The notes under the pieces are model-generated. The model had not been told where the DNA came from and made no database searches. It saw only the letters and a program-made list of their open reading frames with translations. Of a stretch of 64,000 nucleotides of DNA, positions 43,824 to 53,641 are shown piece by piece. Within the stretch, counting starts at the first letter, position 1; each line of letters opens with the position of its first letter. This DNA comes from Bradyrhizobium jicamae (lineage in GTDB: Bacteria; Pseudomonadota; Alphaproteobacteria; Rhizobiales; Xanthobacteraceae). Both the position numbers and the translations under genes were made by a program. Location: NCBI RefSeq assembly GCF_018130215.1, contig NZ_JAFCKQ010000005.1:186001-250000 (forward strand), written 5' to 3'.

Positions 43824-44624
43824 CTACCCCGCGATCTCCAGTCCCGCCGTCGCATAGACGACGCCGCCGTCGACCGCGACGGTTGCTCCGACGACATAGT
43901 CGCCGGCGCGCGAGGCGAGGTAGATCGCGGTGCCCGCCATGTCCTCGTCGGTTCCGACCCGGCGCGACGGAACGCGCTTTGCGACGTCGTCGGCATGGTC
44001 GCGCGCGGCGCGGTTCATGTCCGACTTGAACGCTCCCGGCGCGATCGCGGTGACGTTGATGTTGTCCTTGATCAGCCGCGTCGCCATGCGCCGCGTCAGG
44101 TGGATCACCGCTGCCTTGCTGGCGGCATAGGAATAGGTCTCCATCGGGTTGACGAAGATGCCGTCGATCGAGGCGATGTTGATCACCTTGCCCGGCTTCC
44201 CGTGCGTCGCAGCGGCGCGGAGCGGCCTGGCCAGGGCCTTGGTCAGGAAGAAGATCGACTTGACGTTGAGATCCATCACCTTGTCCCAGCCGCTCTCGGG
44301 AAATTCGTCGAAGTCGGCGCCCCATGCCGCGCCGGCATTGTTGACGAGGATGTCTAGCTTCGGCTCCAGCTTGATGATTTCGCCGGCGAGCTTCTCGCAG
44401 CCCTCGACCGTCGAGATGTCGATCGGCAGCGCGATGCACTCGCCGTCATAGGCGGCCGAAAGCTCCTTGGCGGTGGCCTCGCACGGCCCCGCCTTGCGTG
44501 CGGTGATGTAGACCTTCGCTGCGCCCTGGGCGAGGAAACCCGCCGCGATCATCTTGCCGATGCCGCGCGATCCGCCGGTCACGAGCGCGACCCGGCCCTT
44601 GAGGGAGAAGAGATCCTTGAACAT
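43824..44624 (-). CDS. SDR-family oxidoreductase
   Basis: A 266-residue classical short-chain dehydrogenase. Rossmann motif VTGGSRGIGK near residues 15-24, NNAG near 92-95, catalytic Tyr and Lys in YSYAASKAAVIHL near 161-173, and the C-terminal GATVAVDGGVV. The start at 44624 has CGGAGG upstream on the minus strand. Similar proteins act on 3-hydroxyacyl or gluconate-type substrates; the substrate here is unknown. It converges on the box block and the deacetylase gene lies behind it on the same strand, about 100 bp away. Confidence 0.88.
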   Translation of the reverse strand: MFKDLFSLKGRVALVTGGSRGIGKMIAAGFLAQGAAKVYITARKAGPCEATAKELSAAYDGECIALPIDISTVEGCEKLAGEIIKLEPKLDILVNNAGAAWGADFDEFPESGWDKVMDLNVKSIFFLTKALARPLRAAATHGKPGKVINIASIDGIFVNPMETYSYAASKAAVIHLTRRMATRLIKDNINVTAIAPGAFKSDMNRAARDHADDVAKRVPSRRVGTDEDMAGTAIYLASRAGDYVVGATVAVDGGVVYATAGLEIAG

Positions 44625-44726
44625 GCGTTCCTCCGTTGCGTTGCCACTGGTTCTGGGCGCGCCCGGGGGGCGAGTCAAGGAAGATGGAGGAGAGCTCCGC
44701 GCTGGCGCAATTGAAGGGAGGGAGGC

Positions 44727-45785
44727 CTACGCCGCGTCGATCCGGCGGAAGCCGTTCCACACTGCGGTGGCCGCGCCTGACGTCAACACCGGCAGGATGC
44801 GCGTGTCCTGGAAATTGCCGTTGAGCGAGATGCGTTGCAGCGCGGTGAGGTGATCGGCGCTCGCCGGAAACAGCATGCCGGGCCGCGTCGTGACCGCGGT
44901 CTTGAAGCCGTTCGCCCTCGCCAGCGCGAATTCGCGCGGACCGGCGGCGATGCGGTCGCCATAGGGATAGGCGAGATGCACGACCGGCCGTTGCAGTTCG
45001 TCCTCGATCCGCGCGCGGCCGGTCGCCAGCTCGAACGATGCGGTCGCCTCGCTCTGCCGCGCCAGATTGCAATGGGTGATGGTGTGCGCACCGATCGTGA
45101 CCAGCGGGTCGGCGGCGAAGCTGCGCAACTCGGCCCAGGACAGGCACAGCTCGCGCGCGATGCTGGTCTCGTCGACGCCGTAGCGGATGCAGAGCGCCGA
45201 AATCTCGCGCTGCGCATCCGCTTCGCCCGGCAATGAGCGCAGCCATTCGTGCATGCGGTCGAACGCCGCCTGCCCGGCTAGCGCTGTCGACGTGTCGAGC
45301 CGGGTCACGGTGCCGCCGATCGGCACTTCGATCGCTTGGGTCCTGGCGATCACGCGCTCCAGCGCGATCCACCACAGCCGGCCGCGTCCTTCGGCGAAAT
45401 CGCTCGCGACATAGACGGTCAGCGGCGCGTCGAACTCGCGCATCACCGGCAGCGCGAAATCGCGGTTGTCGCGATAGCCGTCGTCGAAGGTGAAGCAGGC
45501 GAAGCGCCGCGCGAAATCCTTCGCGGTGAGGCGGCGGTGCGCTTCGTCCAGGCTGACGATGTCGACGTCGAGGGTGCGCAAATGCGAAAGCGTCGCGCGC
45601 AGGAAATCCGGCTCGACTTCGAGATGGTGGTTCGGCTGGAACGCATCGTCGCGCCGCGGGCGGACGTGGTGCAGCATGAAGATGGCGCCGACGCCGGCGA
45701 GGATCGGCCGCAACAGCAGATGCGCACCCGAATAGTACAGCGCCTCCAGCCCGGCGCGGATGAAGGTGTTGCGAAGATGTTTCAT
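44727..45785 (-). CDS. Polysaccharide deacetylase (NodB-homology) family protein
   Basis: A 352-residue carbohydrate esterase 4-like protein. Metal-binding motif 1 is FTFDDGYRDN near residues 97-106 and motif 2 is GAHTITHCNLA near 228-238 (His-x3-His). The N-terminal ~45 residues hold a hydrophobic stretch (LLLRPILAGVGAIFMLHHV) that begins the barrel rather than a clear signal peptide. The start at 45785 gives MKHLRNTFIRAG; the frame is open far upstream but runs antisense to the OmpA gene. It probably removes acyl groups from a surface glycan. Confidence 0.82.
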   Translation of the reverse strand: MKHLRNTFIRAGLEALYYSGAHLLLRPILAGVGAIFMLHHVRPRRDDAFQPNHHLEVEPDFLRATLSHLRTLDVDIVSLDEAHRRLTAKDFARRFACFTFDDGYRDNRDFALPVMREFDAPLTVYVASDFAEGRGRLWWIALERVIARTQAIEVPIGGTVTRLDTSTALAGQAAFDRMHEWLRSLPGEADAQREISALCIRYGVDETSIARELCLSWAELRSFAADPLVTIGAHTITHCNLARQSEATASFELATGRARIEDELQRPVVHLAYPYGDRIAAGPREFALARANGFKTAVTTRPGMLFPASADHLTALQRISLNGNFQDTRILPVLTSGAATAVWNGFRRIDAA

Positions 45786-45953
45786 GAGGGCGCGGGCCGG
45801 CCGATTTGCATTCCGGCCTGAACTTAGCGAAAGACCATTGAAGAAACTGTTAGCCCAACCCGATGGGGCGCCTCTGCCATGTAGCGTGATTTGGGGTTTG
45901 ACAGTCAGCCAAGGGTTTGTTTTCTCTCTGGTTCCGGACCCGCAGGACCCTGA

Positions 45954-47348
45954 ATGCACGGACTTTTCAAGTGGAGCAGCAAATGGTGGCCTGGCGTGAT
46001 TCCGCTGGTCATCCTTTGGGGGTTGGCGGCGTGGTCGAGCACGGCGAAGGTCGAGGGCGATCTTGCTGTGCGCGCTAATGCCGCACTCAAGGACACGGTT
46101 CTCGACAAGCGCAGGATCAGCGTCGACGGACGCGACGTGACCTTTGCCGCCAATGCGTTCTCCGAAGGCGGCCGCAGCAGCGCGGTGACGTCGGTCGAAG
46201 CGGTGTCCGGCGTGCGGCTGGTCAACGACGAGACCCGCCTCGTTGCCGAGGCCAAGCCCTATGTCTGGTCCGCCGAGCGCGACGTCGTCCGCGTGACGCT
46301 CGGCGGCAATTCGCCGTTGCCGTCGAGCAAGGGCAAGCTGATGGAGGCCGCAAAGGCCAGTCTCGGCGGTGTCGAGGTGGTGGATCAGATGGGGCTCGCC
46401 CGCGGCGCGCCGCCGCGCTTCGACGCCGCCGCGCTGCTGCTGCTCGACCAGATCGGCAAGCTGAAGGACGGCAAGATCACGCTGACCGGCACCCAGGTGA
46501 ATCTCGCCGGCATGGCGCGCGATCTCGGCGGCCGCGAGGCGATCGCGGCGGCCCTGAAGAACCTGCCTGAGGGCTATTCGGTCGCCGCCAACGACATCGA
46601 GGCGCCGCCCTATGTCTTCCAGGCCTACAAGGATCCGGTCGCGGTGACGCTGACGCTGACCGGCTATGTGCCCGACAACAACGTGCACGCCGCGCTGGTC
46701 GCCGCCGCGGGCCGCAAGTTCTTCAGCGAGAAGGTGGTCGACAATCTCAAGGCCAGCGTCGGCGCACCCTCGGGCTTTGCGGCCGCCGTGGTGCCGGCGC
46801 TCGGTGCGCTGTCGCGGCTGTCGACCGGCACGCTCGTGGTGTCCGATCGCGAGGTGAAGCTGTCGGGCGATGCGCTGTACGACGCTGCGGCCGGCCAGAT
46901 CCGGGGCGGGCTCGGCAAGGATTTTCCGCAAGGCTGGCAGTACAAGGCCGAGATCTCGGTCAAGCCGGCATCGGCGCCGGTCGATCCGACCGTGTGCCAG
47001 CAGCTGTTCTCCGAGATCCTGTCGAAGGGCAAGATCCGCTTCGAATCCGGCAAGTCCGAGATCGTGGCCGATTCCGCCGGCCTGCTCGACCGGCTGATCG
47101 AGACCGCGATGCGCTGCCCGAGCGCCACGATCGAGATCGCGGGCCACACCGACTCCGACGGTGATGAAGCCGCCAACCAGACGCTGTCGGAAAAGCGCGC
47201 GCAGGCGGTGATGGACGACCTGGTCCGTGCCGGGCTACCGCCGGACCGCTTCATACCGGTCGGCTATGGCAGCACGCAGCCGATCGCAGGCAATGACACC
47301 GAGGACGGCAAGGCGCAGAACCGGCGCATCGAATTCGTGGTGAAGTAG
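45954..47348 (+). CDS. OmpA-family protein with BON-like domains
   Basis: A 464-residue envelope protein. A single N-terminal hydrophobic anchor (VIPLVILWGLAAW, residues ~15-27) is followed by repeated BON-like modules (for example VEGDLAVRANAALKDT near 33-48 and VTLTLTGYVPDNNVHAALVA near 230-249). The last ~115 residues are an OmpA-like peptidoglycan-binding domain: GKIRFESGKSEIVADSAGLL, then EIAGHTDSDGDEAANQTLSE and NRRIEFVVK. This layout resembles mycobacterial OmpATb/ArfA. It probably links inner membrane and wall. A small membrane protein gene follows two bases later. Confidence 0.85.
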   Translation: MHGLFKWSSKWWPGVIPLVILWGLAAWSSTAKVEGDLAVRANAALKDTVLDKRRISVDGRDVTFAANAFSEGGRSSAVTSVEAVSGVRLVNDETRLVAEAKPYVWSAERDVVRVTLGGNSPLPSSKGKLMEAAKASLGGVEVVDQMGLARGAPPRFDAAALLLLDQIGKLKDGKITLTGTQVNLAGMARDLGGREAIAAALKNLPEGYSVAANDIEAPPYVFQAYKDPVAVTLTLTGYVPDNNVHAALVAAAGRKFFSEKVVDNLKASVGAPSGFAAAVVPALGALSRLSTGTLVVSDREVKLSGDALYDAAAGQIRGGLGKDFPQGWQYKAEISVKPASAPVDPTVCQQLFSEILSKGKIRFESGKSEIVADSAGLLDRLIETAMRCPSATIEIAGHTDSDGDEAANQTLSEKRAQAVMDDLVRAGLPPDRFIPVGYGSTQPIAGNDTEDGKAQNRRIEFVVK

Positions 47349-47350
47349 CG

Positions 47351-47647
47351 ATGGCAGCGCTTGCGACATTCTTCTGGGGCTGGCTGCTGGGGGCGCTGCT
47401 GCTCGGGTTCTGCATGGGCTGGATCGCCGTGGTGCACCGCGCGCAGGGCGTCTCGAAGGTCTGGATGCGCTGGCTTGCGCTGCTCGCGGCCGCCCTGGTC
47501 GCCGCGTCGTTGACGAAGGTGGTGCCCGGCCGCTTCGGCTACTGGCTCGACCTCTTCCTGATGATGTTCGCGCTCTACCTCTTTGGCTGCGCGATCGGCT
47601 CCTGGCTCCGCGACTGGGTGGTCTCGCGCAGCAAGCCTGCAAGCTGA
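47351..47647 (+). CDS. Small three-segment membrane protein
   Basis: A 98-residue hydrophobic protein with segments at about residues 4-27, 37-55 and 61-86 and a basic C-terminus (SKPAS end). No family was recognised beyond general resemblance to conserved hypothetical membrane proteins beside OmpA genes. It starts two bases after the OmpA-like gene, so it is cotranscribed and may assist that protein. Confidence 0.7.
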   Translation: MAALATFFWGWLLGALLLGFCMGWIAVVHRAQGVSKVWMRWLALLAAALVAASLTKVVPGRFGYWLDLFLMMFALYLFGCAIGSWLRDWVVSRSKPAS

Positions 47648-47980
47648 TGCCGTCCGCGCGGGCTCCAGCCGGCGGAATGAAGTCCTGACCCTGCCGACCT
47701 GCCGCCACGCCGTCACCGTATTTTCCCGGTTTGACGTTCAGGCCGCACAATGGGCTATCTGACGCAGGCCGGCAGCAAGGCCTTGTCCGTGTGACGGGAA
47801 ATGCCCAAATTTGTGCATCTTCCGTCATGAAGCATGCCTAATATCTTGAAGATGCGCGTTTTATTGTCACGGGACGAATTCCACTCCGGCCCAAAACGCG
47901 CTAATGGGGGCAGGGAACAGCGAAGCGTCGGCGGGGTTCGCCCGAGAGCCGCCGTCGCGGGATCGCAATTCGAGGTCTAG
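47648..47980. other. 333-bp gap with possible promoter and hairpin
   Basis: No coding frame recognised. A TTGACG box at 47731-47736 is followed after 17 bases by GCTATC (47754-47759), which could be a promoter. About 50 bp later GCATCTT (47815-47821) and AAGATGC (47849-47855) form a dyad followed by GCGTTTTATT. The pair could mark a small RNA of about 95 nt, or simply the leader of the next gene. Confidence 0.4.
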
Positions 47981-49036
47981 ATGCTGGAAGCAATACGCAG
48001 GGCGATCGCGTTTCTGCGCCAGAAACAGGTCCTGCATAAGCTTGGTGTTGTGATCAGCATCACCGTCATCGGCATCGCCTGCTACGTCCTCTATCACATG
48101 CTGCGCGGCATCGATGCCAATGAGGTGATCGAAGCGATCAAGAGCACCGAGCCGCGGCAGATCGCGCTGGCGGCGCTGTTCGTCGCTGCGGGCTATTTCA
48201 CCCTGACCTTCTACGACCTTTTCGCGGTGCGGGCGATCGGCCACGCTCATGTGCCCTATCGCATCAACGCGCTCGCGGCGTTCACGTCCTATTCGATCGG
48301 CCACAATGTCGGCGCCAGTGTCTTCACCGGCGGCGCGGTGCGCTACCGGATCTATTCGGCCTGGGGGCTGAACGCGATCGACGTCGCCAAGATCTGCTTC
48401 CTCGCCGGGCTGACCTTCTGGCTCGGCAACGCCGCGGTGCTCGGCCTCGGCATCGCCTATCACCCGGAGGCGGCCGCCAATATCGACCAGCTGCCGCCCT
48501 GGCTCAATCGCGGGCTCGCCTTTGCGATCATCATCGCGCTGGTCGCCTATGTGGTCTGGGTCTGGACCCAGCCGCGGGTGGTCGGCCGTGGTCCCTGGAC
48601 GGTGACCCTGCCGGGTGGGCCACTGACCTTGCTGCAGGTCGCCATCGGCATCGTCGACCTCGGCTTCTGCGCGCTCGCGATGTATGTGCTGGTGCCGGAT
48701 GAGCCCAATCTCGGCTTCGTCGTGGTCGCCGTCATCTTCGTGTCGGCGACCCTGCTCGGTTTCGCCAGCCATTCCCCCGGCGGCCTCGGCGTGTTCGACG
48801 CCGCGATGCTGGTCGGCCTCTGGCAGATGGACCGCGAGGACCTGCTCGGCGGCATGCTGCTGTTCCGCCTGCTCTACTATATTGCGCCCTTTGTCATATC
48901 TGTAATCTTGCTGACGTTTCGGGAGGTTATTCTCGGCGCCCGACTCAAACGGCTGCCGCAGGCTGATTCGGGTCCCCACGCAGAGCCGCAGCACGAGGCG
49001 GTGTATGTCCGCAAGCGTGGCGAGCCCGGCGTCTGA
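47981..49036 (+). CDS. UPF0104/YbhN-type integral membrane protein (LPG synthase transmembrane-domain family)
   Basis: A 351-residue inner-membrane protein with about eight hydrophobic segments. It carries family blocks LAAFTSYSIGHNVGASVFTG near residues 89-108, GGAVRYRIYSAWGLN near 108-122 and ATLLGFASHSPGGLGVFDAA near 257-276. It equals the transmembrane half of lysylphosphatidylglycerol synthase without the aminoacyl-transfer domain. Such proteins are thought to act as lipid flippases or scaffold proteins. It precedes phoR by 83 bp. Confidence 0.82.
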   Translation: MLEAIRRAIAFLRQKQVLHKLGVVISITVIGIACYVLYHMLRGIDANEVIEAIKSTEPRQIALAALFVAAGYFTLTFYDLFAVRAIGHAHVPYRINALAAFTSYSIGHNVGASVFTGGAVRYRIYSAWGLNAIDVAKICFLAGLTFWLGNAAVLGLGIAYHPEAAANIDQLPPWLNRGLAFAIIIALVAYVVWVWTQPRVVGRGPWTVTLPGGPLTLLQVAIGIVDLGFCALAMYVLVPDEPNLGFVVVAVIFVSATLLGFASHSPGGLGVFDAAMLVGLWQMDREDLLGGMLLFRLLYYIAPFVISVILLTFREVILGARLKRLPQADSGPHAEPQHEAVYVRKRGEPGV

Positions 49037-49119
49037 CGAAACGGCGAGCTGCCTCGTTGCGCGAGGCCGATCGGGCCTGGCTTGAGGCAGGCATCAACGA
49101 CGGGAAGAAAGCCGCCGCG

Positions 49120-50418
49120 ATGGCAATTGACGATTCTCCCTCATCCATTTTCTCGCCGTGGCCGGACCGGCTGCGTCACGCGGCGATCATCCTGCTGGCC
49201 GCAGCCCTTGCGCTGAGCGTGGTGGTCGCGCTCGGCGAATTGTCGCTGGTGCGGGCCTGCGCGGTGTTCGCCTGCATCGCAGCCGCGGCGCTGGTGCCGT
49301 GGCGCCTGCATGACGCGGCGACCTCGCGCGAGGACGTCCGCGGCGTCAACCCGGTCGAGACTGCGGCCGTCAGCGCCGTTGTCTCCGGCATGCCTGACCC
49401 TGCCGTGCTGCTCGATCGCGCCGGCCGCGTCATCCACCTGAACAGCGCGGCGGCCCAGCTCGCCCCGGCGCTGCGCAAGAACGAGCTGGCGCAGTTTGCC
49501 CTGCGTTCGCCCGAGATCATCACCGCGCTGCGCGAGGCGATCGCGACCACCGAGCCGCGCCGCGCCACCTATACCGACCACGTCCCGGTCGATCGCTGGA
49601 TGGAGCTGGTCATCACCCCGGTTCCGGTGCCGACCCTGTTCGGCGGCACCGACAAGTGCATGCTGATGACCTTCCACGACCAGACGCCGCTGCGCCGGGT
49701 CGAGGAGATGCGGGCCGACTTCGTCGCCAATGCAAGCCACGAGCTGCGCACCCCGCTCGCGGCGCTGTCCGGCTTCATCGATACGCTGCAGGGGCCGGCG
49801 CGCGACGACGCGCGGGCGCGCGAGCGCTTCCTCGGCATCATGCACACCCAGGCCACCCGCATGGCGCGCCTGATCGACGATCTGCTGTCGCTGTCGCGGG
49901 TCGAGCTCTCGGCCCATGTGCGGCCCGAGGCCTCGATCGACATCGTGCCGATCATCCGCCAGGTGGTCGACGGGCTCGAGGCGCTGGCGACCGAGCGACA
50001 GGTCGAGATCGAGCTCGACCTGCCGGCCACGGCGGTCACGATCGCCGGCGACCGCGAGGAGCTGCTGCGCCTGTTCGAGAACCTGATCGAGAATGCACTC
50101 AAATACGGCGCATCGGGCGGGCGCGTCATTGTGTCGCTCAGCCAGACCGCGCCAGGCGACCCGAGCCCCGAAATTCGGGTCATGGTGCGCGATTTCGGCC
50201 CCGGCATCGCCCCGGAACACCTGCCGCGGCTGACCGAGCGCTTCTACCGGGTGGACGTCGGCGACAGCCGCAACCAGGGCGGAACCGGCCTCGGATTATC
50301 GTTGGTGAAACATATTCTTAACCGTCACCGGGGCCGTCTTTTGATCGAAAGCGTGCCGAAAAACGGCGCCACTTTTACCGCCTGTTTTCCCCGCCGGAAG
50401 ACCGTGATATCCAACTAA
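49120..50418 (+). CDS. phoR: Phosphate-regulon sensor histidine kinase
   Basis: A 432-residue membrane kinase. Two hydrophobic segments (residues ~19-36 and 40-56), then a PAS-like domain (MPDPAVLLDRAGRVIHLNSA near 90-109). The phosphoacceptor His is in FVANASHELRTPLAALSGFI near 202-221. ATP-binding boxes: N-box LFENLIENALKYGA near 322-335, G1 VRDFGPGIAPEHLPRL near 357-372 and G2 GGTGLGLSLVKHI near 388-400. The start at 49120 has GGGAAG about 10 bases upstream. It partners PhoB at 55393; the pst genes and phoU lie between, the usual order in rhizobia. Confidence 0.92.
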   Translation: MAIDDSPSSIFSPWPDRLRHAAIILLAAALALSVVVALGELSLVRACAVFACIAAAALVPWRLHDAATSREDVRGVNPVETAAVSAVVSGMPDPAVLLDRAGRVIHLNSAAAQLAPALRKNELAQFALRSPEIITALREAIATTEPRRATYTDHVPVDRWMELVITPVPVPTLFGGTDKCMLMTFHDQTPLRRVEEMRADFVANASHELRTPLAALSGFIDTLQGPARDDARARERFLGIMHTQATRMARLIDDLLSLSRVELSAHVRPEASIDIVPIIRQVVDGLEALATERQVEIELDLPATAVTIAGDREELLRLFENLIENALKYGASGGRVIVSLSQTAPGDPSPEIRVMVRDFGPGIAPEHLPRLTERFYRVDVGDSRNQGGTGLGLSLVKHILNRHRGRLLIESVPKNGATFTACFPRRKTVISN

Positions 50419-50444
50419 AGTCGAACGATTTCAGCTGTTTAGCG

Positions 50445-50462
50445 CTGTCATCTGACTGTCAT
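50445..50462 (+). promoter_or_regulatory. Pho box (PhoB-binding direct repeat)
   Basis: CTGTCAT at 50445-50451 and again at 50456-50462, an 11-bp period, separated by four bases. This matches the PhoB consensus exactly. It lies 96 bp before the pstS start codon and downstream of phoR, so it drives pstSCAB-phoU-phoB under phosphate limitation. Confidence 0.92.
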
Positions 50463-50557
50463 CTAACCTTCGTAAAAGCAGCACCGACCGCTCCTAGATG
50501 GACCGGCGTGAGCGCGATCGGGCGCATTTGGCGCTTCGCTCACTAAAGGAGATCAGC

Positions 50558-51568
50558 ATGAATTTCGTAAAGGCAATCTGCGCCGCCGGCGTGCTGGCGG
50601 TGTCGACGCCCGCTTTCGCAGCCGACATCACGGGCGCGGGATCGACCTTCATCTTCCCCGTCCTGTCGAAGTGGGCCGACGCCTACAAGAAGGAATCCGG
50701 CAATGGCGTGAACTACCAGTCGATTGGCTCCGGCGCCGGCATCAAGCAGATCCAGGCCAACACCGTGACATTCGGCGCGACCGATGCTCCGCTGAAGGCC
50801 GAGCAGCTCCAGAAGGATGGCCTCGCCCAGTGGCCGATGATCATGGGCGCGATCGTTCCGGTCGTGAACATCGAGGGCGTCAAGCCCGGTGAACTCGTGC
50901 TCGACGGTCAGACCATGGGCGAGATCTTCCTCGGCAAGATCACCAAGTGGGATGATGCCGCGATCAAGAAGCTCAATCCGAACGTCAAGCTGCCGTCGGA
51001 CGCGATCGCCGTTGTGCACCGCGCCGACGGTTCGGGCACCACGTTCAACTTCACCGACTACCTGTCCAAGGTCAGCGCGGACTGGAAGAGCAAGGTCGGT
51101 TCGGGCACGGCCGTCGAATGGCCGGTCGGCGTCGGCGCCAAGGGCAACGAGGGCGTTGCTGGCAACATCGGCCAGACCAAGAACTCGATCGGCTATGTCG
51201 AGTATGCCTACGCCAAGCAGAACAAGCTGACCTACACCGCGCTGGTCAACAAGGCCGGCAAGACCATCCAGCCGAGCAACGAGTCGTTCCAGGCTGCGGC
51301 CTCGAATGCCGACTGGACCAATGCTCCGGGCTACTACCTGATCCTCACCGACCAGCCCGGCGACAAGTCCTGGCCGATCGTCGCGTCGACCTTCGTGCTG
51401 ATGCACAAGGAAGCGTCCGACAAGGCGGCGTCGCAGGAAGCCCTCAAGTTCTTCAAGTACGCTTTCGAAAAGGGCGCCAAGTCGGCTGAGGAGCTCGACT
51501 ACATCCCGATGCCGGACTCGGTCATCAAGCTGATCGAGAAGACCTGGAATGCCGACATCAAGAGCTGA
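50558..51568 (+). CDS. pstS: Phosphate ABC transporter substrate-binding protein
   Basis: A 336-residue periplasmic phosphate-binding protein. Signal peptide of 22 residues (ending TPAFAAD), then [20 protein letters not shown] with the phosphate-contacting loop, [13 protein letters not shown] near 69-81 and [17 protein letters not shown] near 151-167, all standard PstS contacts. The start at 50558 has AAAGGAG upstream. It is first in the pst operon behind the Pho box. Confidence 0.95.
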   Translation: MNFVKAICAAGVLAVSTPAFAADITGAGSTFIFPVLSKWADAYKKESGNGVNYQSIGSGAGIKQIQANTVTFGATDAPLKAEQLQKDGLAQWPMIMGAIVPVVNIEGVKPGELVLDGQTMGEIFLGKITKWDDAAIKKLNPNVKLPSDAIAVVHRADGSGTTFNFTDYLSKVSADWKSKVGSGTAVEWPVGVGAKGNEGVAGNIGQTKNSIGYVEYAYAKQNKLTYTALVNKAGKTIQPSNESFQAAASNADWTNAPGYYLILTDQPGDKSWPIVASTFVLMHKEASDKAASQEALKFFKYAFEKGAKSAEELDYIPMPDSVIKLIEKTWNADIKS

Positions 51569-51592
51569 GTGCTCGCCTCGGGTGTGAATCTG

Positions 51593-51621
51593 CCCCTCTC
51601 CCTTCCCCGAAGGGAGGGGGG
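51593..51621 (+). terminator. Hairpin after pstS (attenuator-like)
   Basis: CCCCTCTCCCTTC pairs with GAAGGGAGGGGG around a CCCC loop, with one bulge. No U-run follows, so it probably protects or partly ends the pstS mRNA, making pstS more abundant than pstCAB. Confidence 0.55.
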
Positions 51622-51783
51622 ACTTTCACATCACCGGTTGAGGTTTTCGACGCCACGGCCGCTCGCAGGCGTTCCCTCACGCTCTGCCGGGCCTGCCGAA
51701 TTCCAGCCCCCACATCGGGGTGGAAGATCAACGGGCGCAGACCCATCGCGTCCGGCAAAACGTAAAGCAGACAGGGGATTGGC

Positions 51784-52791
51784 GTGGTAGATATGGCCGT
51801 TCAAAGCGACACGAGCAACGTGATCGACGCACTCGGACCCTACGACCGCGCCAAGGCCTTGAGCGCTTTCAAGGCCGGCGATCTCACCTTCTATTGGATC
51901 ACGCGGATTTCCGCGATCTCGGTGCTGGTGATCCTGGGCGGCATCATCATCTCCCTCATCATCGGCGCCTGGCCCGCGATGCGCGAATACGGCTTCGCCT
52001 TCCTGTGGACGCAGCGCTGGGCGCCCTCGGCCGATCCGCCGGTGCTCGGAGCGCTCGGCCCGGTCTACGGCACCCTGATCACTTCCTTCATCGCGATGCT
52101 GATCGCAATTCCGGTCGGGCTCGGCATCGCCGTGTTCCTGACCGAGCTGTGCCCGCAATTGCTGCGCCGCCCGATCGGCATCGCAATCGAACTGCTCGCC
52201 GGCATCCCCTCGATCATCTACGGCATGTGGGGATTCTTCGTGCTCGGTCCGTTCCTCGCCAACACCTTCCAGCCGTTCATGATCAGGATCTTCGACGGCG
52301 TGCCGGTGCTCGACGCGGTGTTCGCGGGACCGCCCTCCTATCTCAGCCTGTTCAACGCCGCGCTGATCCTCGCGATCATGGTGCTGCCCTTCATCACCGC
52401 GATTTCGGTCGACGTGTTCAAGACCGTGCCGCCGGTCCTGAAGGAAGCCGCCTACGGCATGGGCTGCACCACCTGGGAGGTCGTCCGCAACGTGGTGATC
52501 CCCTACACCAGGGTCGGCGTGATCGGCGGCGTCATGCTGGCGCTCGGCCGCGCGCTCGGCGAAACCATGGCGGTGACCTTCATCATCGGCAACTCGTTCC
52601 GCATCTCCTCCTCGATTTTCGCGCCGGGCACCACGATCTCGGCCGCGATCGCCTCCGAATTCGCCGAGAGCGACGGCCTGCATCAGTCCGGCCTGATCCT
52701 GCTCGGCCTGCTGCTGTTCGTGCTGACCTTCTTCGTGCTGGCCGGGGCGCGGCTGATGCTGCTGCGGCTGGAAAAGAAGGCGGGGAAGTGA
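51784..52791 (+). CDS. pstC: Phosphate ABC transporter permease
   Basis: A 335-residue permease with about six membrane segments. The start is GTG at 51784, with ACAGGGGA about six bases upstream; ATG at 51793 is the alternative. Family blocks: [20 protein letters not shown] near residues 137-156, the coupling loop [20 protein letters not shown] near 219-238, and [20 protein letters not shown] near 247-266. It stops 4 bases before pstA. Confidence 0.93.
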   Translation: MVDMAVQSDTSNVIDALGPYDRAKALSAFKAGDLTFYWITRISAISVLVILGGIIISLIIGAWPAMREYGFAFLWTQRWAPSADPPVLGALGPVYGTLITSFIAMLIAIPVGLGIAVFLTELCPQLLRRPIGIAIELLAGIPSIIYGMWGFFVLGPFLANTFQPFMIRIFDGVPVLDAVFAGPPSYLSLFNAALILAIMVLPFITAISVDVFKTVPPVLKEAAYGMGCTTWEVVRNVVIPYTRVGVIGGVMLALGRALGETMAVTFIIGNSFRISSSIFAPGTTISAAIASEFAESDGLHQSGLILLGLLLFVLTFFVLAGARLMLLRLEKKAGK

Positions 52792-52795
52792 CGCC

Positions 52796-53641
52796 ATGAA
52801 CCCGATCTACAAGTCGCGCCGTCGCAACGACATCATCGTCCGGCTGCTTTGCGTCGGGGCCGCGCTGTTCGGCGTCACCTGGCTTGCGCTGATCCTGGCG
52901 ACCCTGCTCTACAACGGCGTCGCCGGCCTCAGCGTGCAGCTCTTCACCCAGAACACGCCGCCGCCCGGCTCGAGCGAAGGCGGGCTCCTGAACGCCATCG
53001 TCGGCTCGGTCATCATGACCGTGATCGGGGTCGGCATCGGCGCACCGCTCGGCCTGTTCGCCGGCACCTACCTCGCCGAGTACGGCCGGCACGACAAGCT
53101 GACCTCGGTGATCCGCTTCATCAACGACATCCTGCTCAGCGCGCCCTCGATCATCATCGGCCTGTTCATCTATGGCGCCGTGGTGGTGCCGATGCGCGGC
53201 TTCTCGGCCATCGCAGGCGCGCTTGCGCTCGCCGTGATCGTCATTCCAGTGGTGCTGCGCACCACCGAGGACATGCTGCTGCTGGTGCCCAATCCGCTGC
53301 GCGAGGCCGCGTCCGCGCTGGGCCTGCCGCGCTCGCTGGTGATCAAGCGGATCGCCTACCGGGCTGCCCGATCGGGCCTGATCACCGGCGTGCTGCTGGC
53401 GACCGCCCGCGTCGCCGGCGAAACCGCGCCGCTATTGTTCACCGCGCTGTCGAACCAGTTCTTCAGCCTGAGCCTGACCAAGACGATGGCCAACCTGCCG
53501 GTGACCATCAACAACTTCGTGCAAAGCCCCTACGCCTACTGGAAAGAGCTGGCCTGGAGCGGTGCACTGCTGATCACCATCACCGTGCTCGCGCTCAACA
53601 TCGGCGCACGCATCCTTGGTGCCGAAAGGGCCGCAAAATGA
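52796..53641 (+). CDS. pstA: Phosphate ABC transporter permease
   Basis: A 281-residue permease partner of PstC. It shows [20 protein letters not shown] near residues 61-80, [20 protein letters not shown] near 108-127 and the coupling loop [20 protein letters not shown] near 166-185. It overlaps pstB by 4 bases (ATGA), so translation is coupled. Confidence 0.93.
   Translation: MNPIYKSRRRNDIIVRLLCVGAALFGVTWLALILATLLYNGVAGLSVQLFTQNTPPPGSSEGGLLNAIVGSVIMTVIGVGIGAPLGLFAGTYLAEYGRHDKLTSVIRFINDILLSAPSIIIGLFIYGAVVVPMRGFSAIAGALALAVIVIPVVLRTTEDMLLLVPNPLREAASALGLPRSLVIKRIAYRAARSGLITGVLLATARVAGETAPLLFTALSNQFFSLSLTKTMANLPVTINNFVQSPYAYWKELAWSGALLITITVLALNIGARILGAERAAK

Noticed and set aside
44727..47147. 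Deacetylase frame open far upstream, which would add about 450 residues
   Set aside because: The extension is antisense to the OmpA-like gene and is low-complexity His/Arg/Asp-rich; the NodB-type protein begins at 45785.
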